Position numbers and translations under genes: made by a program
Shown here: in pieces, positions 25,633 through 34,766 of the stretch
Numbering within the stretch: position 1 is the stretch's first letter
Layout: every line of letters begins with the position of its first letter
Notes under the pieces: generated by a model
The model's input: the letters and a program-made list of their open reading frames with translations, nothing else
What the model was told of the DNA's origin: nothing
Database searches by the model: none
NCBI GenBank assembly: GCA_963763955.1
Contig: CAVXQP010000015.1
Coordinates: forward strand, 3,439-67,438
Length of the DNA: 64,000 bases
Origin: DASUPK01 sp963763955
GTDB lineage: Bacteria; Actinomycetota; Thermoleophilia; Solirubrobacterales; 70-9
Reading direction: 5' to 3'

Positions 25633-26067
25633 ATGGCCGCCGCCGTGCTCGACGCCTCCCTCGTTGCCCTGCTCGGCGTCGTCACGGTCAGCGACCTGCA
25701 CACACGCCTCGTGCCAGACCGCGCCATGCTGGCGGGACTGCTCGTGGCGATCCCGGTTTGCCTGATCTCGGACCCGGGCGCGGTGCCCGGGCGCCTTCTG
25801 GCCTGCGTCAGCGCCGGCGGGTTCCTGCTCGCGGCGGCGCTGATCAGACCCGACGGCATGGGCCTCGGTGACGTCAAGCTTGCGGCGGTCCTGGGCTTCT
25901 ACCTCGGGGCCGGGGTGATCGAGGCCATGGTCATCTCCTTTGCCGCCGGGTCGGTGGCGGGATTGGCGCTGCTCGTCCGCCACGGTTGGAGGGCCCGGAC
26001 CCGCACCATCCCCTTTGTGCCGTTCCTTGCGCTCGGGACGCTGGTCGCGATCGTGTCGCGACTCTGA
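25633..26067 (+). CDS. prepilin peptidase (A24 family), short form
   Basis: 144 residues with four or five hydrophobic segments and both aspartates of the A24 family: VSDLHTRLVPD and DGMGLGDVKLAAVLG. The N-terminal methyltransferase domain of full-length PilD is absent, as in many actinobacterial forms. It would cut leader peptides of type IV pilins or Tad pilins at the membrane. No pilus genes are in the window. ATG 25633 chosen; an in-frame GTG at 25594 would add 13 polar residues. Confidence 0.82.
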   Translation: MAAAVLDASLVALLGVVTVSDLHTRLVPDRAMLAGLLVAIPVCLISDPGAVPGRLLACVSAGGFLLAAALIRPDGMGLGDVKLAAVLGFYLGAGVIEAMVISFAAGSVAGLALLVRHGWRARTRTIPFVPFLALGTLVAIVSRL

Positions 26068-26111
26068 GAGCCCGCGCAAGGGCCAGACCGGGACCGGGTA
26101 CGCGCTCCATC

Positions 26112-26117
26112 TACGCT
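26112..26117 (+). promoter_or_regulatory. -10-like box TACGCT of aroC
   Basis: TACGCT lies 6 nt before the GTG at 26124 and defines the aroC start. Confidence 0.5.
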
Positions 26118-26123
26118 CCCCGC

Positions 26124-27287
26124 GTGACTCTGAGGTTCACGACAGCAGGCGAATCGCACGGCCCAGGGCTGGTCGCGATCGTCGAGGGACTGCCGGCCGG
26201 GCTCGAGCTCGACCGTCAGGCGCTCGACCGCGACATGGCGCGCCGCCAGCTCGGCCATGGCCGCGGCGGCCGGATGAAGATCGAGAGCGACTCGGTCGAG
26301 ATCCGCTCCGGGATCCGCCACGGGCGCACCCTGGGCAGCCCGATCGCGGTCCTGATCGCCAACCGCGATTACCCGAACTGGGAGGAGCGGATGAATCCCT
26401 GGCCGGTCGAGGGGCAGGTCGAGGAGTCGCATCTGCCACGGCCTGGCCACGCCGATCTCGCCGGCGCACTCAAGTTCGGGCACCGGGATGTCCGGAATGT
26501 GCTCGAGCGCGCCAGCGCGCGGGAGACCGCGGCGCGGGTCGCCGCGGGCTCGATCGCGCGGGGTTTCCTCAGCGCGGTCGGGGTGAGCGTCCACAGCCAC
26601 GTGGTCCAGATCGCTTCGGTATCCGCGCCGGAGCGCGACGACCTCGGGCCCGAGGACTTCGAGGGCGTCGACGACTCGCCCGTCCGCTCCCTCGATCCAG
26701 CCGCCTCCGAGGCGATGGTCGCCGAGATCGACCGGCTGCGGAAGGAGAACGAGTCGCTGGGCGGCAAGTTCGAGGTCCGCGCCTTCGGCCTCGTTCCCGG
26801 GGTCGGGTCTCACGTGTCGTGGAGCGAGAAGCTCGACGGGCGGCTCGCCCAGGCCGTCTGCTCGATCCAGTCCGTGAAGGGCGTTTCGCTGGGCGAGGGA
26901 TGGGAGGTCGCGGGCAAGCCCGGCTCCGAGGCACACGACGAGATCTTCTGGTCGGAAGAGATGGGCTGGTACCGCGAGACCAACCGAGCCGGCGGCCTCG
27001 AGGGCGGGATGACCAACGGCGAGCCGTTGGTGGTCCAGGCCGCGATCAAGCCGATCTCGACCATGACCCAACCCCTGCGCTCAGTCGACACGGAGACCAA
27101 GGAGCCGGCGCAGGCGATGAGAGAGCGGACCGATTCGACGGTCGTACCCGCGGCGGCGGTCGTCGCCGAGGCGATGGTCGCGCTGGTCCTGGCCGGTGCC
27201 TACCGGGAGAAGTTCGGCGGCGACCACATCGACGACGTCCTGGCGGCGCTCTCTGCCTACAAGGAGCGCATCGGATGGCGGAGGTAG
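26124..27287 (+). CDS. aroC: chorismate synthase
   Basis: 387 residues. VTLRFTTAGESHGPGLVAIVEGLPAG is the signature start; further blocks are RRQLGHGRGGRMKIE, GRTLGSPIAVLIANRDYPNW, RPGHADLAGALKFGHRDVRNVLERASARET (in pieces) and RTDSTVVPAAAVVAEAM. Makes chorismate from EPSP with reduced FMN. Overlaps the aroK-aroB fusion by 13 nt, so the two are co-translated. Confidence 0.95.
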   Translation: MTLRFTTAGESHGPGLVAIVEGLPAGLELDRQALDRDMARRQLGHGRGGRMKIESDSVEIRSGIRHGRTLGSPIAVLIANRDYPNWEERMNPWPVEGQVEESHLPRPGHADLAGALKFGHRDVRNVLERASARETAARVAAGSIARGFLSAVGVSVHSHVVQIASVSAPERDDLGPEDFEGVDDSPVRSLDPAASEAMVAEIDRLRKENESLGGKFEVRAFGLVPGVGSHVSWSEKLDGRLAQAVCSIQSVKGVSLGEGWEVAGKPGSEAHDEIFWSEEMGWYRETNRAGGLEGGMTNGEPLVVQAAIKPISTMTQPLRSVDTETKEPAQAMRERTDSTVVPAAAVVAEAMVALVLAGAYREKFGGDHIDDVLAALSAYKERIGWRR

Positions 27288-28870
27288 CTTCTTCGCGACC
27301 CGGCTCGCACCACGGGATCGTTTTCATCGGGTTCATGGCTGCGGGCAAGACGCGGGCGGCGCACGCCGTCGCGGAGCGCCTTGGGCTCGGGGTGATCGAC
27401 ACCGACGAGCTGCTCGAGGGGGAGCTCGGCGAGCCCATCGCGACGTTCTTCGAGCGGGAGGGTGAGGCCGAGTTCCGCCGCCGCGAAGAGCGGCTGGTCG
27501 TCTCGGCTCTCGACGCGCTCGCCGGGCAGATCGGCGGAGCCTCGTCCGTGGTCGCGCTCGGGGGCGGGGCGGTCGAGAGTCCCGGGGTTCGCCGGGCGCT
27601 CGCCGACCACATGCCGGTCTGGTGCGCCGTCGACGAGGAGATCGCCTGGGAACGGGCCTCCGGCTCGGACCGGCCTCTGGCCGCCGACCGCACCGAGTTC
27701 TCCGAGCGCTACGCCCGACGGGGGCCGATCTACGAGTCGCTCGCCCGAGCGATCCTGCCTTCGAACGCCCGGGACGCGGCCGGGCCGGCCGCCCCCTGGC
27801 TGGCGGCGATGCAGGGCACGCCGGCGGTGCGGATGGCCTGGGCCGAGTCCGAGAGCGGCTCATACCCCGCCGCGGTCGGCGAGGGCGCGATCGGTCTGCT
27901 GGACGATGCGCGCGAGGCTCTCCCCGATGCTCTCGCCGCCCGCACCTTCTGCGTCGCGGACGACGAGGCCCTGCGCCACCACCGTGGCCTGCTCCCGCAC
28001 ACCGAGGTGACGATCGGCGTCCGGGGCACGGAGTCCTCCAAGACGATCGCGGAAGCGGAGCGGATCCTCGGCGAGCTCTCCTCGGCGGGAGCCAACCGCG
28101 ACGACTGCGTGCTGGCCTTCGGGGGCGGGGTGGTGGGAGATCTCGCCGGCTTCTGCGCGGCCACCTACCAGCGGGGCGTGGATCTGGTCCAGGCGCCCAC
28201 GACCCTCGTCGCACAGGTCGATTCGGCCTACGGCGGCAAGACCGGAGTGGACCTTCCCGAGGCCAAGAACTACGTCGGCGCCTACCACATGCCGGTCGCG
28301 GTGCTCGCCGATCCCGTGACGCTGAGGACACTTCCGCCCGAGGAGCTCGCCGCCGGATTCGTCGAGGTCGTCAAGACCGCGCTGATCGCCGGAGACCCGC
28401 TCTGGTCGCGCGTCAGGGAAATCGAGAGGCTGGACCCCAGGGCGATGACGGACGTGATCTTTGACTGCGCCAGGACCAAGATCGAGGTGGTCGCGTCGGA
28501 TGAGAGGGACTCCGGGCGCCGGATGGTCCTCAACCTCGGCCACACCGTGGGCCACGCGATCGAGGCCGCCACCGGCTACTCGCGTTATCGCCACGGTGAG
28601 GCGGTCGGCCTCGGCCTGCTGGCCGCCCTGCGGCTTTCGGGAGCCGACTCCCTGCGCAGTGAGGTCGAGGGGCTGCTCGCATCGCATGCGCTGCCCGTTT
28701 CCCTGGACGCCTCGGTCGATACCGAGCGGGTGCTCTCCGCGATGGGACGGGACAAGAAGCGCGATCGCGAGGGCCTCGGCTTCGTCCTGCTCGAGGAGCC
28801 CGGCCGGCCGCGCTGGGGCCAGCAGCTGGAGCCGGATAGGGTGCGCGCCGTCGTGGAGGAGCTCAAGTAG
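27275..28870 (+). CDS. aroKB: fused shikimate kinase and 3-dehydroquinate synthase (AroK-AroB)
   Basis: 531 residues. Residues 1-170: shikimate kinase with P-loop IGFMAAGKTRAAHAVA, VIDTDELLE, FRRREERLV and VALGGGAVESPGVR. Residues from about 185: dehydroquinate synthase with VLAFGGGVVGDLAGFCAATYQRG split over the NAD loop, PTTLVAQVDSAYGGKTGVDLP, KNYVGAYHMP, LAAGFVEVVKTALI and LNLGHTVGHAIEA (metal His). The fusion joins steps 2 and 5 of the pathway in one chain. It lies between aroC and aroQ with overlaps on both sides. Confidence 0.95.
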   Translation: MAEVASSRPGSHHGIVFIGFMAAGKTRAAHAVAERLGLGVIDTDELLEGELGEPIATFFEREGEAEFRRREERLVVSALDALAGQIGGASSVVALGGGAVESPGVRRALADHMPVWCAVDEEIAWERASGSDRPLAADRTEFSERYARRGPIYESLARAILPSNARDAAGPAAPWLAAMQGTPAVRMAWAESESGSYPAAVGEGAIGLLDDAREALPDALAARTFCVADDEALRHHRGLLPHTEVTIGVRGTESSKTIAEAERILGELSSAGANRDDCVLAFGGGVVGDLAGFCAATYQRGVDLVQAPTTLVAQVDSAYGGKTGVDLPEAKNYVGAYHMPVAVLADPVTLRTLPPEELAAGFVEVVKTALIAGDPLWSRVREIERLDPRAMTDVIFDCARTKIEVVASDERDSGRRMVLNLGHTVGHAIEAATGYSRYRHGEAVGLGLLAALRLSGADSLRSEVEGLLASHALPVSLDASVDTERVLSAMGRDKKRDREGLGFVLLEEPGRPRWGQQLEPDRVRAVVEELK

Positions 28871-29325
28871 TGGTCAGCACCAGGAACCGTGTCGAGGTGA
28901 TGCACGGCGTCAACCTCGACATGCTCGGCAGCCGCGACAAGGACATCTACGGGGACTTCACGCTCCCCGAGCTGGAGGTGCGGATCAAGCGCTTCGCCCG
29001 GCAGCTGAACCTGGAGGCCGCGTTCTTCGACACGAATTCCGAGGGCGAGCTCGTCGAGCACCTTCACCGGCTGCCGGAGAGAGCCGACGCGGCGATCATC
29101 AACGCTGGGGCCTGGACCCACTACTCCTGGGCGATCCGTGACGCGCTCGACTTGACCGACGTCCCAACCGTCGAGGTTCACCTCTCCGACATCTCCAAGC
29201 GCGAGGAGTGGCGGCGCCACTCGGTGTTCGAGGGCCTCGACCTGCTGATCGCCCAGATCTACGGCAAGGGCGCCGAGGGATACAGAGAGGCGCTCGAGTT
29301 GATTGCCGAGAGGCTCGGCGTATGA
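28870..29325 (+). CDS. aroQ: type II 3-dehydroquinate dehydratase, divergent active-site loop
   Basis: 151 residues. GTG 28870 shares its G with the previous TAG. Family blocks are present but altered: HGVNLDMLGSRDKDIYG replaces the usual NGPNLNLLG...YG, IINAGAWTHYSWAIRDAL replaces NPGAYTHTS, and VEVHLSDISKREEWRRHS matches VEVHISN...REEFRHHS with its catalytic His. The tyrosine of YG is kept. Context (aroC, aroKB) strongly supports the assignment. Probably a dodecamer as in other AroQ proteins. Confidence 0.9.
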   Translation: MVSTRNRVEVMHGVNLDMLGSRDKDIYGDFTLPELEVRIKRFARQLNLEAAFFDTNSEGELVEHLHRLPERADAAIINAGAWTHYSWAIRDALDLTDVPTVEVHLSDISKREEWRRHSVFEGLDLLIAQIYGKGAEGYREALELIAERLGV

Positions 29326-30380
29326 CGAGGGGAGCTCGGCTCGCCGAGCTGGTCGCGGAGCACGAACTCGACCAGCTCTTCGTCTCGGACCTGACCAACG
29401 TGCGCTATCTGACCGGCTTCACCGGGACGAACGGCGCCTGCCTGGTGGGCCGTTCGGAGCTCGTCTTCCTCACCGACTTCCGCTACACCGAGCGCGCGAA
29501 GGAGGAGGTCGCGTCGGAGTGGGAGTGCCCCGAGGCCGAGCGGGAGCTGATCCCGCAGATCGTCGCGCGCATGTCGGGCAGGGTCGGCTTCGAGGACGCC
29601 AAGCTCAGCGTCCGCCAGCTCGCACGGCTCGAGGCGGCCGCCGGCGAGGACGTCGAATTCCTCCCCGCCGGAGACTTGGTCGAGCAGCTCCGCGTCGTCA
29701 AGGAGCCCGAGGAGCTGGAGCGCATCGCCGCGGCGGCGGAGCTCACCGATGGCGTCTACGAATGGGCGCTCGCGCGCGGCCTCGCCGGCCGCACGGAGCG
29801 CGACGTGGCTCGCGCCTGCGAGGCGCGGCTGCGGGAGCTCGGGGCGGAGCCCTCCTTCCCGCCGATCGTCGCGGCGGGGCCCAACGGCGCCCTCCCGCAC
29901 GCCGAGCCGGGCGATCGCGAGATCGGCACCGGCGAGCTGGTCGTCTTCGACATGGGGGCGCTGCTCGACGGCTACTGCTCGGACTGCACCCGCACCTTCG
30001 CCACCGGCGATCCCGGGGACGAGGCCCGCGAGGTCTATGAGCTCGTGCAGCGGGCCCAGGTCGCCGCGTTGGAGGCGGTGCGACCGGGGGCCGCCGGCAA
30101 GGAGGTCGACGCGGTGGCCCGCGAGATGATCTCCGAGGCAGGGCACGGCGACCACTTCGGCCACGGGCTGGGGCACGGCGTCGGCCTCGAGGTCCACGAG
30201 GGACCCCGCCTCGCGACCACGTCCGACGACGATCTGGCGGAGGGGAACGTCGTCACCGTCGAGCCCGGTATCTACCTCCCCGGGCTGTTCGGCGTCCGGA
30301 TCGAGGACCTGGTGGTGGTGACCGGCGACGGCCACCGCAACCTGAGCGGGCTGCCCAAGGACCTTCGGATCGTCGACTAG
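29322..30380 (+). CDS. M24 Xaa-Pro peptidase
   Basis: 352 residues, coupled to aroQ (ATGA). N-terminal creatinase-like domain (DLTNVRYLTGFTGTNGACLVG) and a pita-bread catalytic domain with metal ligands in VVFDMGALLDGYCSDCTRTF (two Asp), HFGHGLGHGVGLEVHEGP (His) and VVTVEPGIYLPGLFGVRIED (two Glu). Aminopeptidase P-type enzymes cut N-terminal residues before proline. In related genomes elongation factor P often follows; here a leftward antiporter gene follows instead. Confidence 0.92.
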   Translation: MTRGARLAELVAEHELDQLFVSDLTNVRYLTGFTGTNGACLVGRSELVFLTDFRYTERAKEEVASEWECPEAERELIPQIVARMSGRVGFEDAKLSVRQLARLEAAAGEDVEFLPAGDLVEQLRVVKEPEELERIAAAAELTDGVYEWALARGLAGRTERDVARACEARLRELGAEPSFPPIVAAGPNGALPHAEPGDREIGTGELVVFDMGALLDGYCSDCTRTFATGDPGDEAREVYELVQRAQVAALEAVRPGAAGKEVDAVAREMISEAGHGDHFGHGLGHGVGLEVHEGPRLATTSDDDLAEGNVVTVEPGIYLPGLFGVRIEDLVVVTGDGHRNLSGLPKDLRIVD

Positions 30381-31609
30381 GCGGTCGCCGGGGCTTCGAC
30401 GGGCCCAGAGGCGGGCTCGCCCCCGCGCCTGATTCGCGCTCCGAGCAGCGGGAAGATCAGCGTCGAGACGATTGCGGCGCCGACGAGTCCCGCGGCGGTC
30501 GAGCTCTTCATATGGCCGGCAGCGATCGCCAGCGTGGTGATCGCAACGACCAGGGGCAGCTCGGTCGCGCTGTAGACGGCAAGGGCGAAGCGGTCCCGAA
30601 GGCTGAGCTGACGTCGATAGAGCAACAACGCCGGCACGCCCCGGACGACGAGGAACAGCCCGACGAACATCGGCACCTTGAGCGCCGCCGATGCGCTCGA
30701 GGTGAGCGCGTCGAGGTTGAAGGCCATGCCGCTGGTGACGAAGAAGAACGGGATCAGGAGGCCATACCCGACGGCGTTCAGCTTCGAGTCGAAGACGCTG
30801 ACCTCGCGACCACGCAGGGCGATGCGCGTGATCATGCCCGCAACGAAGCCGCCGAGCAGGAGGTCGAGGCCCAGCTGCGCAGCCAGCGCGACGAGGCTGA
30901 AGACGAGTACCACCGCCAGCCGCACGGCCAGCTGACTCGAAGTCTCGAACGTCTTCTCGACCAGCGGCCAGCCGCGCCACGCCGAGCGGACGGCGAGGAG
31001 CCCAGTCAGTACCGCCAGCATGATGAAGATCACCAGGATCACCGCCTCATGCAGCGGGTGTCCGGTGGACAGGATCAGGGTCACCAGCAGGATCGGGCCG
31101 AATTCGCCGATCGCCCCCGCTCCGAGGAGGTACGTCCCGAAGGTGGTTCGCATCTCGCCCGCGTCGCTCAGGATCGGGATCAGTGTTCCGATGGCCGTTG
31201 TCGCCATCGCCGACCCGGTGTAGAGGAACGACAGGATGATTCCGGCGGCGGCCAGCGCTCCACCGATCCCATAGGCGAGGGCGAGCGAGATGGCCCAGCC
31301 CATCACCGCAAGCTCGAGCGGGCGCCCCCTGATCCGTTCGAAGTCGATCTCGTAGCCGGCGAAGAAGAAGAGCATTCCCAAACCGAGATCTCCGAGGAGT
31401 GAGGTGGTGGGATCGACCCTGGCGATGTCGAAACCCTGCGGGCCGATGGCTATCCCGAGCAAGAGCTCCAGCACGACCACCGGGATGGTCAAGCGTGGCG
31501 AAACTGCCAGGACGATCATTGCTGCCACGGCGGCCGCGATGACCATGACGAGCGCGGAGGTCTCGTCCACACCGGCGGCGACCGTCACGCCGATCGGGAG
31601 CTGAACCAT
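30377..31609 (-). CDS. cation:proton antiporter (CPA2 type)
   Basis: 410 residues with about 12 membrane helices. PVVVLELLLGIAIGPQGF and FFFAGYEIDFERIRGRPL are typical CPA2 blocks, as are GLDLLLGGFVAGMITR and IPFFFVTSGMAFNLDAL. Exchanges Na+ or K+ for protons in the inner membrane. No TrkA-N regulatory domain is attached. Converges with the M24 peptidase gene with a 4-nt overlap. Confidence 0.88.
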   Translation of the reverse strand: MVQLPIGVTVAAGVDETSALVMVIAAAVAAMIVLAVSPRLTIPVVVLELLLGIAIGPQGFDIARVDPTTSLLGDLGLGMLFFFAGYEIDFERIRGRPLELAVMGWAISLALAYGIGGALAAAGIILSFLYTGSAMATTAIGTLIPILSDAGEMRTTFGTYLLGAGAIGEFGPILLVTLILSTGHPLHEAVILVIFIMLAVLTGLLAVRSAWRGWPLVEKTFETSSQLAVRLAVVLVFSLVALAAQLGLDLLLGGFVAGMITRIALRGREVSVFDSKLNAVGYGLLIPFFFVTSGMAFNLDALTSSASAALKVPMFVGLFLVVRGVPALLLYRRQLSLRDRFALAVYSATELPLVVAITTLAIAAGHMKSSTAAGLVGAAIVSTLIFPLLGARIRRGGEPASGPVEAPATA

Positions 31610-31688
31610 CGGCGAGACTCTAGGAGTCGCATCGGCGCGATCACGACTGCACCTCGCCGAGTGCCGCCCTCAGATCGGGGCGGCTGGC

Positions 31689-32879
31689 CTACCGGGCGGC
31701 CGGGAATTCGTCCCCATGGCGGACCCTGGCGCGATTCTCGCCGTAGCCCCGCGTCTCCACGACGATCAGGCTCCAGATCAGGATTGCGAGCACCGCGAGG
31801 ATGGCGATCGAGGGCAGCGCCAGGGCGGCCGGGATGAGCGCGAACAGGACGATCGCGAGGGCGAGCCGGCGCCGGTTCAGGGAGTGCACATGCCGATAGC
31901 GAAAGGCGACCAGGCCAAGCAGATAGATCGCCACGCCTCCGAGCAGAGCGAAAGCCGGTACCGCGTCGAGCGAATCATCGACATGCCCGAGGGTCTTCTT
32001 CAGCCCCAGGGCGAACAGGATGATCCCCGCGACCATCGGGAAGTGGATGAACGAGTACGAGTCGCGAGCCAGCTCGTTCCGGACGCGCCCCTCCGGTGCG
32101 TCCGCGAGCCGTCGGGCGGAGACCAGGGCGACGATGTCGAAATATGTCCACCACATGGCGGCGATCACCGTGATCCCCAGCACCGCCGCGCCGGCGATGC
32201 CCCAGGTCAGCGACGAGCCGGCGCCGACGCCGATGGCCACGATCGATTCCCCAAGGGCGATGATCACGATCAGGCCGTGTCGCTCGGCGAAGTGACCGGG
32301 CACCAGCCGCCATCCCTCGGCGCCGAACAGGTAGGGCTCGCCCATGTCGAAGACCAACGCCAGCGACCAGAGTGCGGCCTGCCCGCCCGTGTCGAGGAAC
32401 GACCCCCCGATCAGCAGCGCGACGCCGAGCGCCGTGCCCATGGCGAGCCCGAGCACCGAGCGACGGAACGCCGGGTCGTCCCGGCTGGCGAGTAGGAAGA
32501 GGGCGATGTGCGCGACCCGCACGGCGCCATAGGCGAGCGCGAACTCCGTGGCGAGGCCGCCGAACGACTCCGGGACGCAGATGGCCGCGATCAGAAACGA
32601 GGCCATCGCGCAGAAGAGGACGATCCGGACCGCACCCTCCTCCGGATCGAGGACGCTGGTGAGCCACGCATAGCCCACCCACGACCACCAGAGCAGAGCG
32701 AGGACGAGGACTCCCTCGCCGACGCCGCCCCAGGTCGTCTTCTGCGACATCAGAGTCGTGCACTGGGTGATTGCCAGTACGAAGACGAGATCGAAGAACA
32801 GCTCCAGTGGCATCACCCGGTCCTCCTGGCGGAAGGCGGTTCCCAGACGAGACCCTCGCGACGCGCTCTCGGCCGTCAT
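31689..32879 (-). CDS. LtrA-family membrane protein
   Basis: 396 residues, about ten or more membrane helices. Matches low-temperature-requirement A proteins: VMPLELFFDLVFVLAITQ at the start, WWSWVGYAWLTSVLDPE, ERHGLIVIIALGESIVAIGVG and MWWTYFDIVAL. Function of the family is poorly defined. ATG 32879 (MTAESASRG) is preferred over an upstream in-frame ATG because the conserved region starts at once. Divergent from the LLM oxidoreductase gene. Confidence 0.88.
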   Translation of the reverse strand: MTAESASRGSRLGTAFRQEDRVMPLELFFDLVFVLAITQCTTLMSQKTTWGGVGEGVLVLALLWWSWVGYAWLTSVLDPEEGAVRIVLFCAMASFLIAAICVPESFGGLATEFALAYGAVRVAHIALFLLASRDDPAFRRSVLGLAMGTALGVALLIGGSFLDTGGQAALWSLALVFDMGEPYLFGAEGWRLVPGHFAERHGLIVIIALGESIVAIGVGAGSSLTWGIAGAAVLGITVIAAMWWTYFDIVALVSARRLADAPEGRVRNELARDSYSFIHFPMVAGIILFALGLKKTLGHVDDSLDAVPAFALLGGVAIYLLGLVAFRYRHVHSLNRRRLALAIVLFALIPAALALPSIAILAVLAILIWSLIVVETRGYGENRARVRHGDEFPAAR

Positions 32880-32918
32880 CGCCGGAATCCTGCCATGGGC
32901 AGTGCGACCGAGTCCGAC

Positions 32919-32924
32919 TAGTCT
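32919..32924 (+). promoter_or_regulatory. -10-like box TAGTCT of the LLM gene
   Basis: TAGTCT lies 6 nt before the ATG at 32931. Confidence 0.5.
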
Positions 32925-32930
32925 CGGATC

Positions 32931-33860
32931 ATGAAGGTCGGCGTCCACCTGCCGCTGATGGAGTTCGGGAGCGAGGGGCAGTCGTTCTCGAGGGTGATGA
33001 ACACAGTTGATGCCGCCCGCGACTGCGGTCTCGGCGCTATCTCAGCGAACGATCACTTCTTCTTCTCCACCCCGTGGCTGGATGGACTCACCGCCCTGGC
33101 CGCGGCGATCGAGCGCTCCGGAGAGATGACGCTGGCGACCACCATCTCGCTCTCGGCGCTTCGGGGTCCGGTTCCGCTCGCCAAGACGCTGACTGCGCTG
33201 GATCTGCTTTCGGATGGGCGCCTGATCGCTGGGGTCGGGCCGGGCTCGTCCCGGGACGACTACGAGGCAATGGGCATTTCCTTTGAGGATCGATGGAGCC
33301 GATTCGACGAGTCCGTGGTCATCGTGCGAGCCTTGCTCCGAGGAGAGCGCCCCTCGGACTCGACCCACTTCGCGCTCCCCGACCAGGATCTCCTGCCTCG
33401 TCCGGCCAGGGATGATGGGGTCCCGATCTGGATCGGCAGCTGGGGCTCGGACGCCGGTCTCTCCCGGGTCGCGCGGCTCGCCGATGGCTGGCTTGCCTCC
33501 GCCTACAACACGACGCCCGATCAGTTCGCCGATGCGCGTCGATCGCTCGTGAGGAAGCTCAGCGCACGCGGCCGCGACCCGGAGGCCTTCCCGAACGCGC
33601 TCGTCACGATGTGGACGTGGGTGAGCGAGGACCGGGAGGAGGTCGAGCGCATGCTCGGCGATGTGCTCGCGCCGTTGCTCCGGCGGGACGCTGATGAGCT
33701 GCGCGGACGCGTCTGCGTGGGATCGGCCGAGTGCTGCGCGGAGCTCCTCTCTCGGTACGCGCAGGCCGGCTGCCACTGGGTACAGCTTTGGCCGCTGGGC
33801 GACGAGCCCGACCAGATCGAGCGTGTGGCTGAACAGGTGATCCCGCGAATCCACGAATAG
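32931..33860 (+). CDS. LLM-class flavin or F420-dependent oxidoreductase
   Basis: 309 residues. Starts MKVGVHLPLMEFGSEG; TTISLSALRGPVPLAKTLTALDLLSDGRLIAGVGPGSSRDDY (in pieces) is the typical luciferase-like barrel core, followed by PIWIGSWGSDAGLSRVARLADGWLAS. In this phylum such enzymes often use F420, but the cofactor cannot be decided here. The start is fixed by the -10 box 6 nt upstream. Confidence 0.88.
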   Translation: MKVGVHLPLMEFGSEGQSFSRVMNTVDAARDCGLGAISANDHFFFSTPWLDGLTALAAAIERSGEMTLATTISLSALRGPVPLAKTLTALDLLSDGRLIAGVGPGSSRDDYEAMGISFEDRWSRFDESVVIVRALLRGERPSDSTHFALPDQDLLPRPARDDGVPIWIGSWGSDAGLSRVARLADGWLASAYNTTPDQFADARRSLVRKLSARGRDPEAFPNALVTMWTWVSEDREEVERMLGDVLAPLLRRDADELRGRVCVGSAECCAELLSRYAQAGCHWVQLWPLGDEPDQIERVAEQVIPRIHE

Positions 33861-33902
33861 GGCGGGCCGTCGACTCGGCCGCGTTGGGATACTGGGCCGG
33901 GC

Positions 33903-34601
33903 ATGGCGGAGGGACTCTCGGCAGAAGAGGTCGGCAAAGAGATCAGCGAGCGCGCCAGGTCCGGCCACAAAGACGATGCTCAGGAGCGGCGAGATAGGAA
34001 GATCTCGATCATCGAGGCCGTGCTGCTCTCGATGGTGGCGCTCCTGGCGGGGTGGTCCGGCTATGCCGCGGCGAAGTGGAGCACCGAGTCGCGGGTCAAG
34101 CTTGCCGAGGCCTCGACCGTGCGGTCTGAGGCCAATCGGGCAAACCTCCAGGCGATGAGCCTCCGCAACTTCGACTCGTCGACCTTCGATGCCTGGTTCG
34201 CCGCCTATACGGCTCACAACAAGCAAGCAGCGGTCATCGCTGAGCGCCGCTTCCGGCCCAAGTTCCGGGTCGCGTTCGACGCCTGGCGCGCCACCCATCC
34301 CGAGACCAACCCCAATGCGCCGAAAGGTCCCACCTACATGCCTCAGTACCGGCAGCCCAGGCTCAAGGAGGCGGCAGCGCTCGACGATCAGGCGACCAAG
34401 GACTTCGCCGACGGCTCCGAGGCCGGGGAGACCTCCGACAAGTACGTGCGGGTCACCGTCTTCCTGGCGAGCGTCCTGTTCCTCATCGGAATCAGCACCC
34501 AGTTCCAACTGCGCGGAGTCCGGTATGCGCTGGCGGGGGTCGGGGCCGCCCTGCTCCTTCTCTCCCTGGTGCAGCTGACCCAGATCCCGGGTCCTCCCTG
34601 A
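33903..34601 (+). CDS. membrane protein, function unknown
   Basis: 232 residues: a charged N-terminus, a helix IIEAVLLSMVALLAGWSGYAAAKWS, a soluble middle part of about 110 residues rich in charged and aromatic residues (LRNFDSSTFDAWFAAYTAHNKQAA), then two helices RVTVFLASVLFLIGISTQF and GVGAALLLLSLVQLTQI. Similar layout to small membrane proteins of unknown role seen in many soil bacteria. Not recognised further. Confidence 0.7.
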   Translation: MAEGLSAEEVGKEISERARSGHKDDAQERRDRKISIIEAVLLSMVALLAGWSGYAAAKWSTESRVKLAEASTVRSEANRANLQAMSLRNFDSSTFDAWFAAYTAHNKQAAVIAERRFRPKFRVAFDAWRATHPETNPNAPKGPTYMPQYRQPRLKEAAALDDQATKDFADGSEAGETSDKYVRVTVFLASVLFLIGISTQFQLRGVRYALAGVGAALLLLSLVQLTQIPGPP

Positions 34602-34766
34602 GAAGCCTCAGTCTGACCAACTGGTACGTCGGTCGACTTCTCAGCGGCGGCCGACACCGCACCGGGACGGGTCGTTCCAAGTACCCTGATCCGTACCTGC
34701 TGTTTGGCGTGACATGCCACGACTGAATCGCGAAGTGTTGTCGGACCACGAGGGGCGGTCGGAGCG

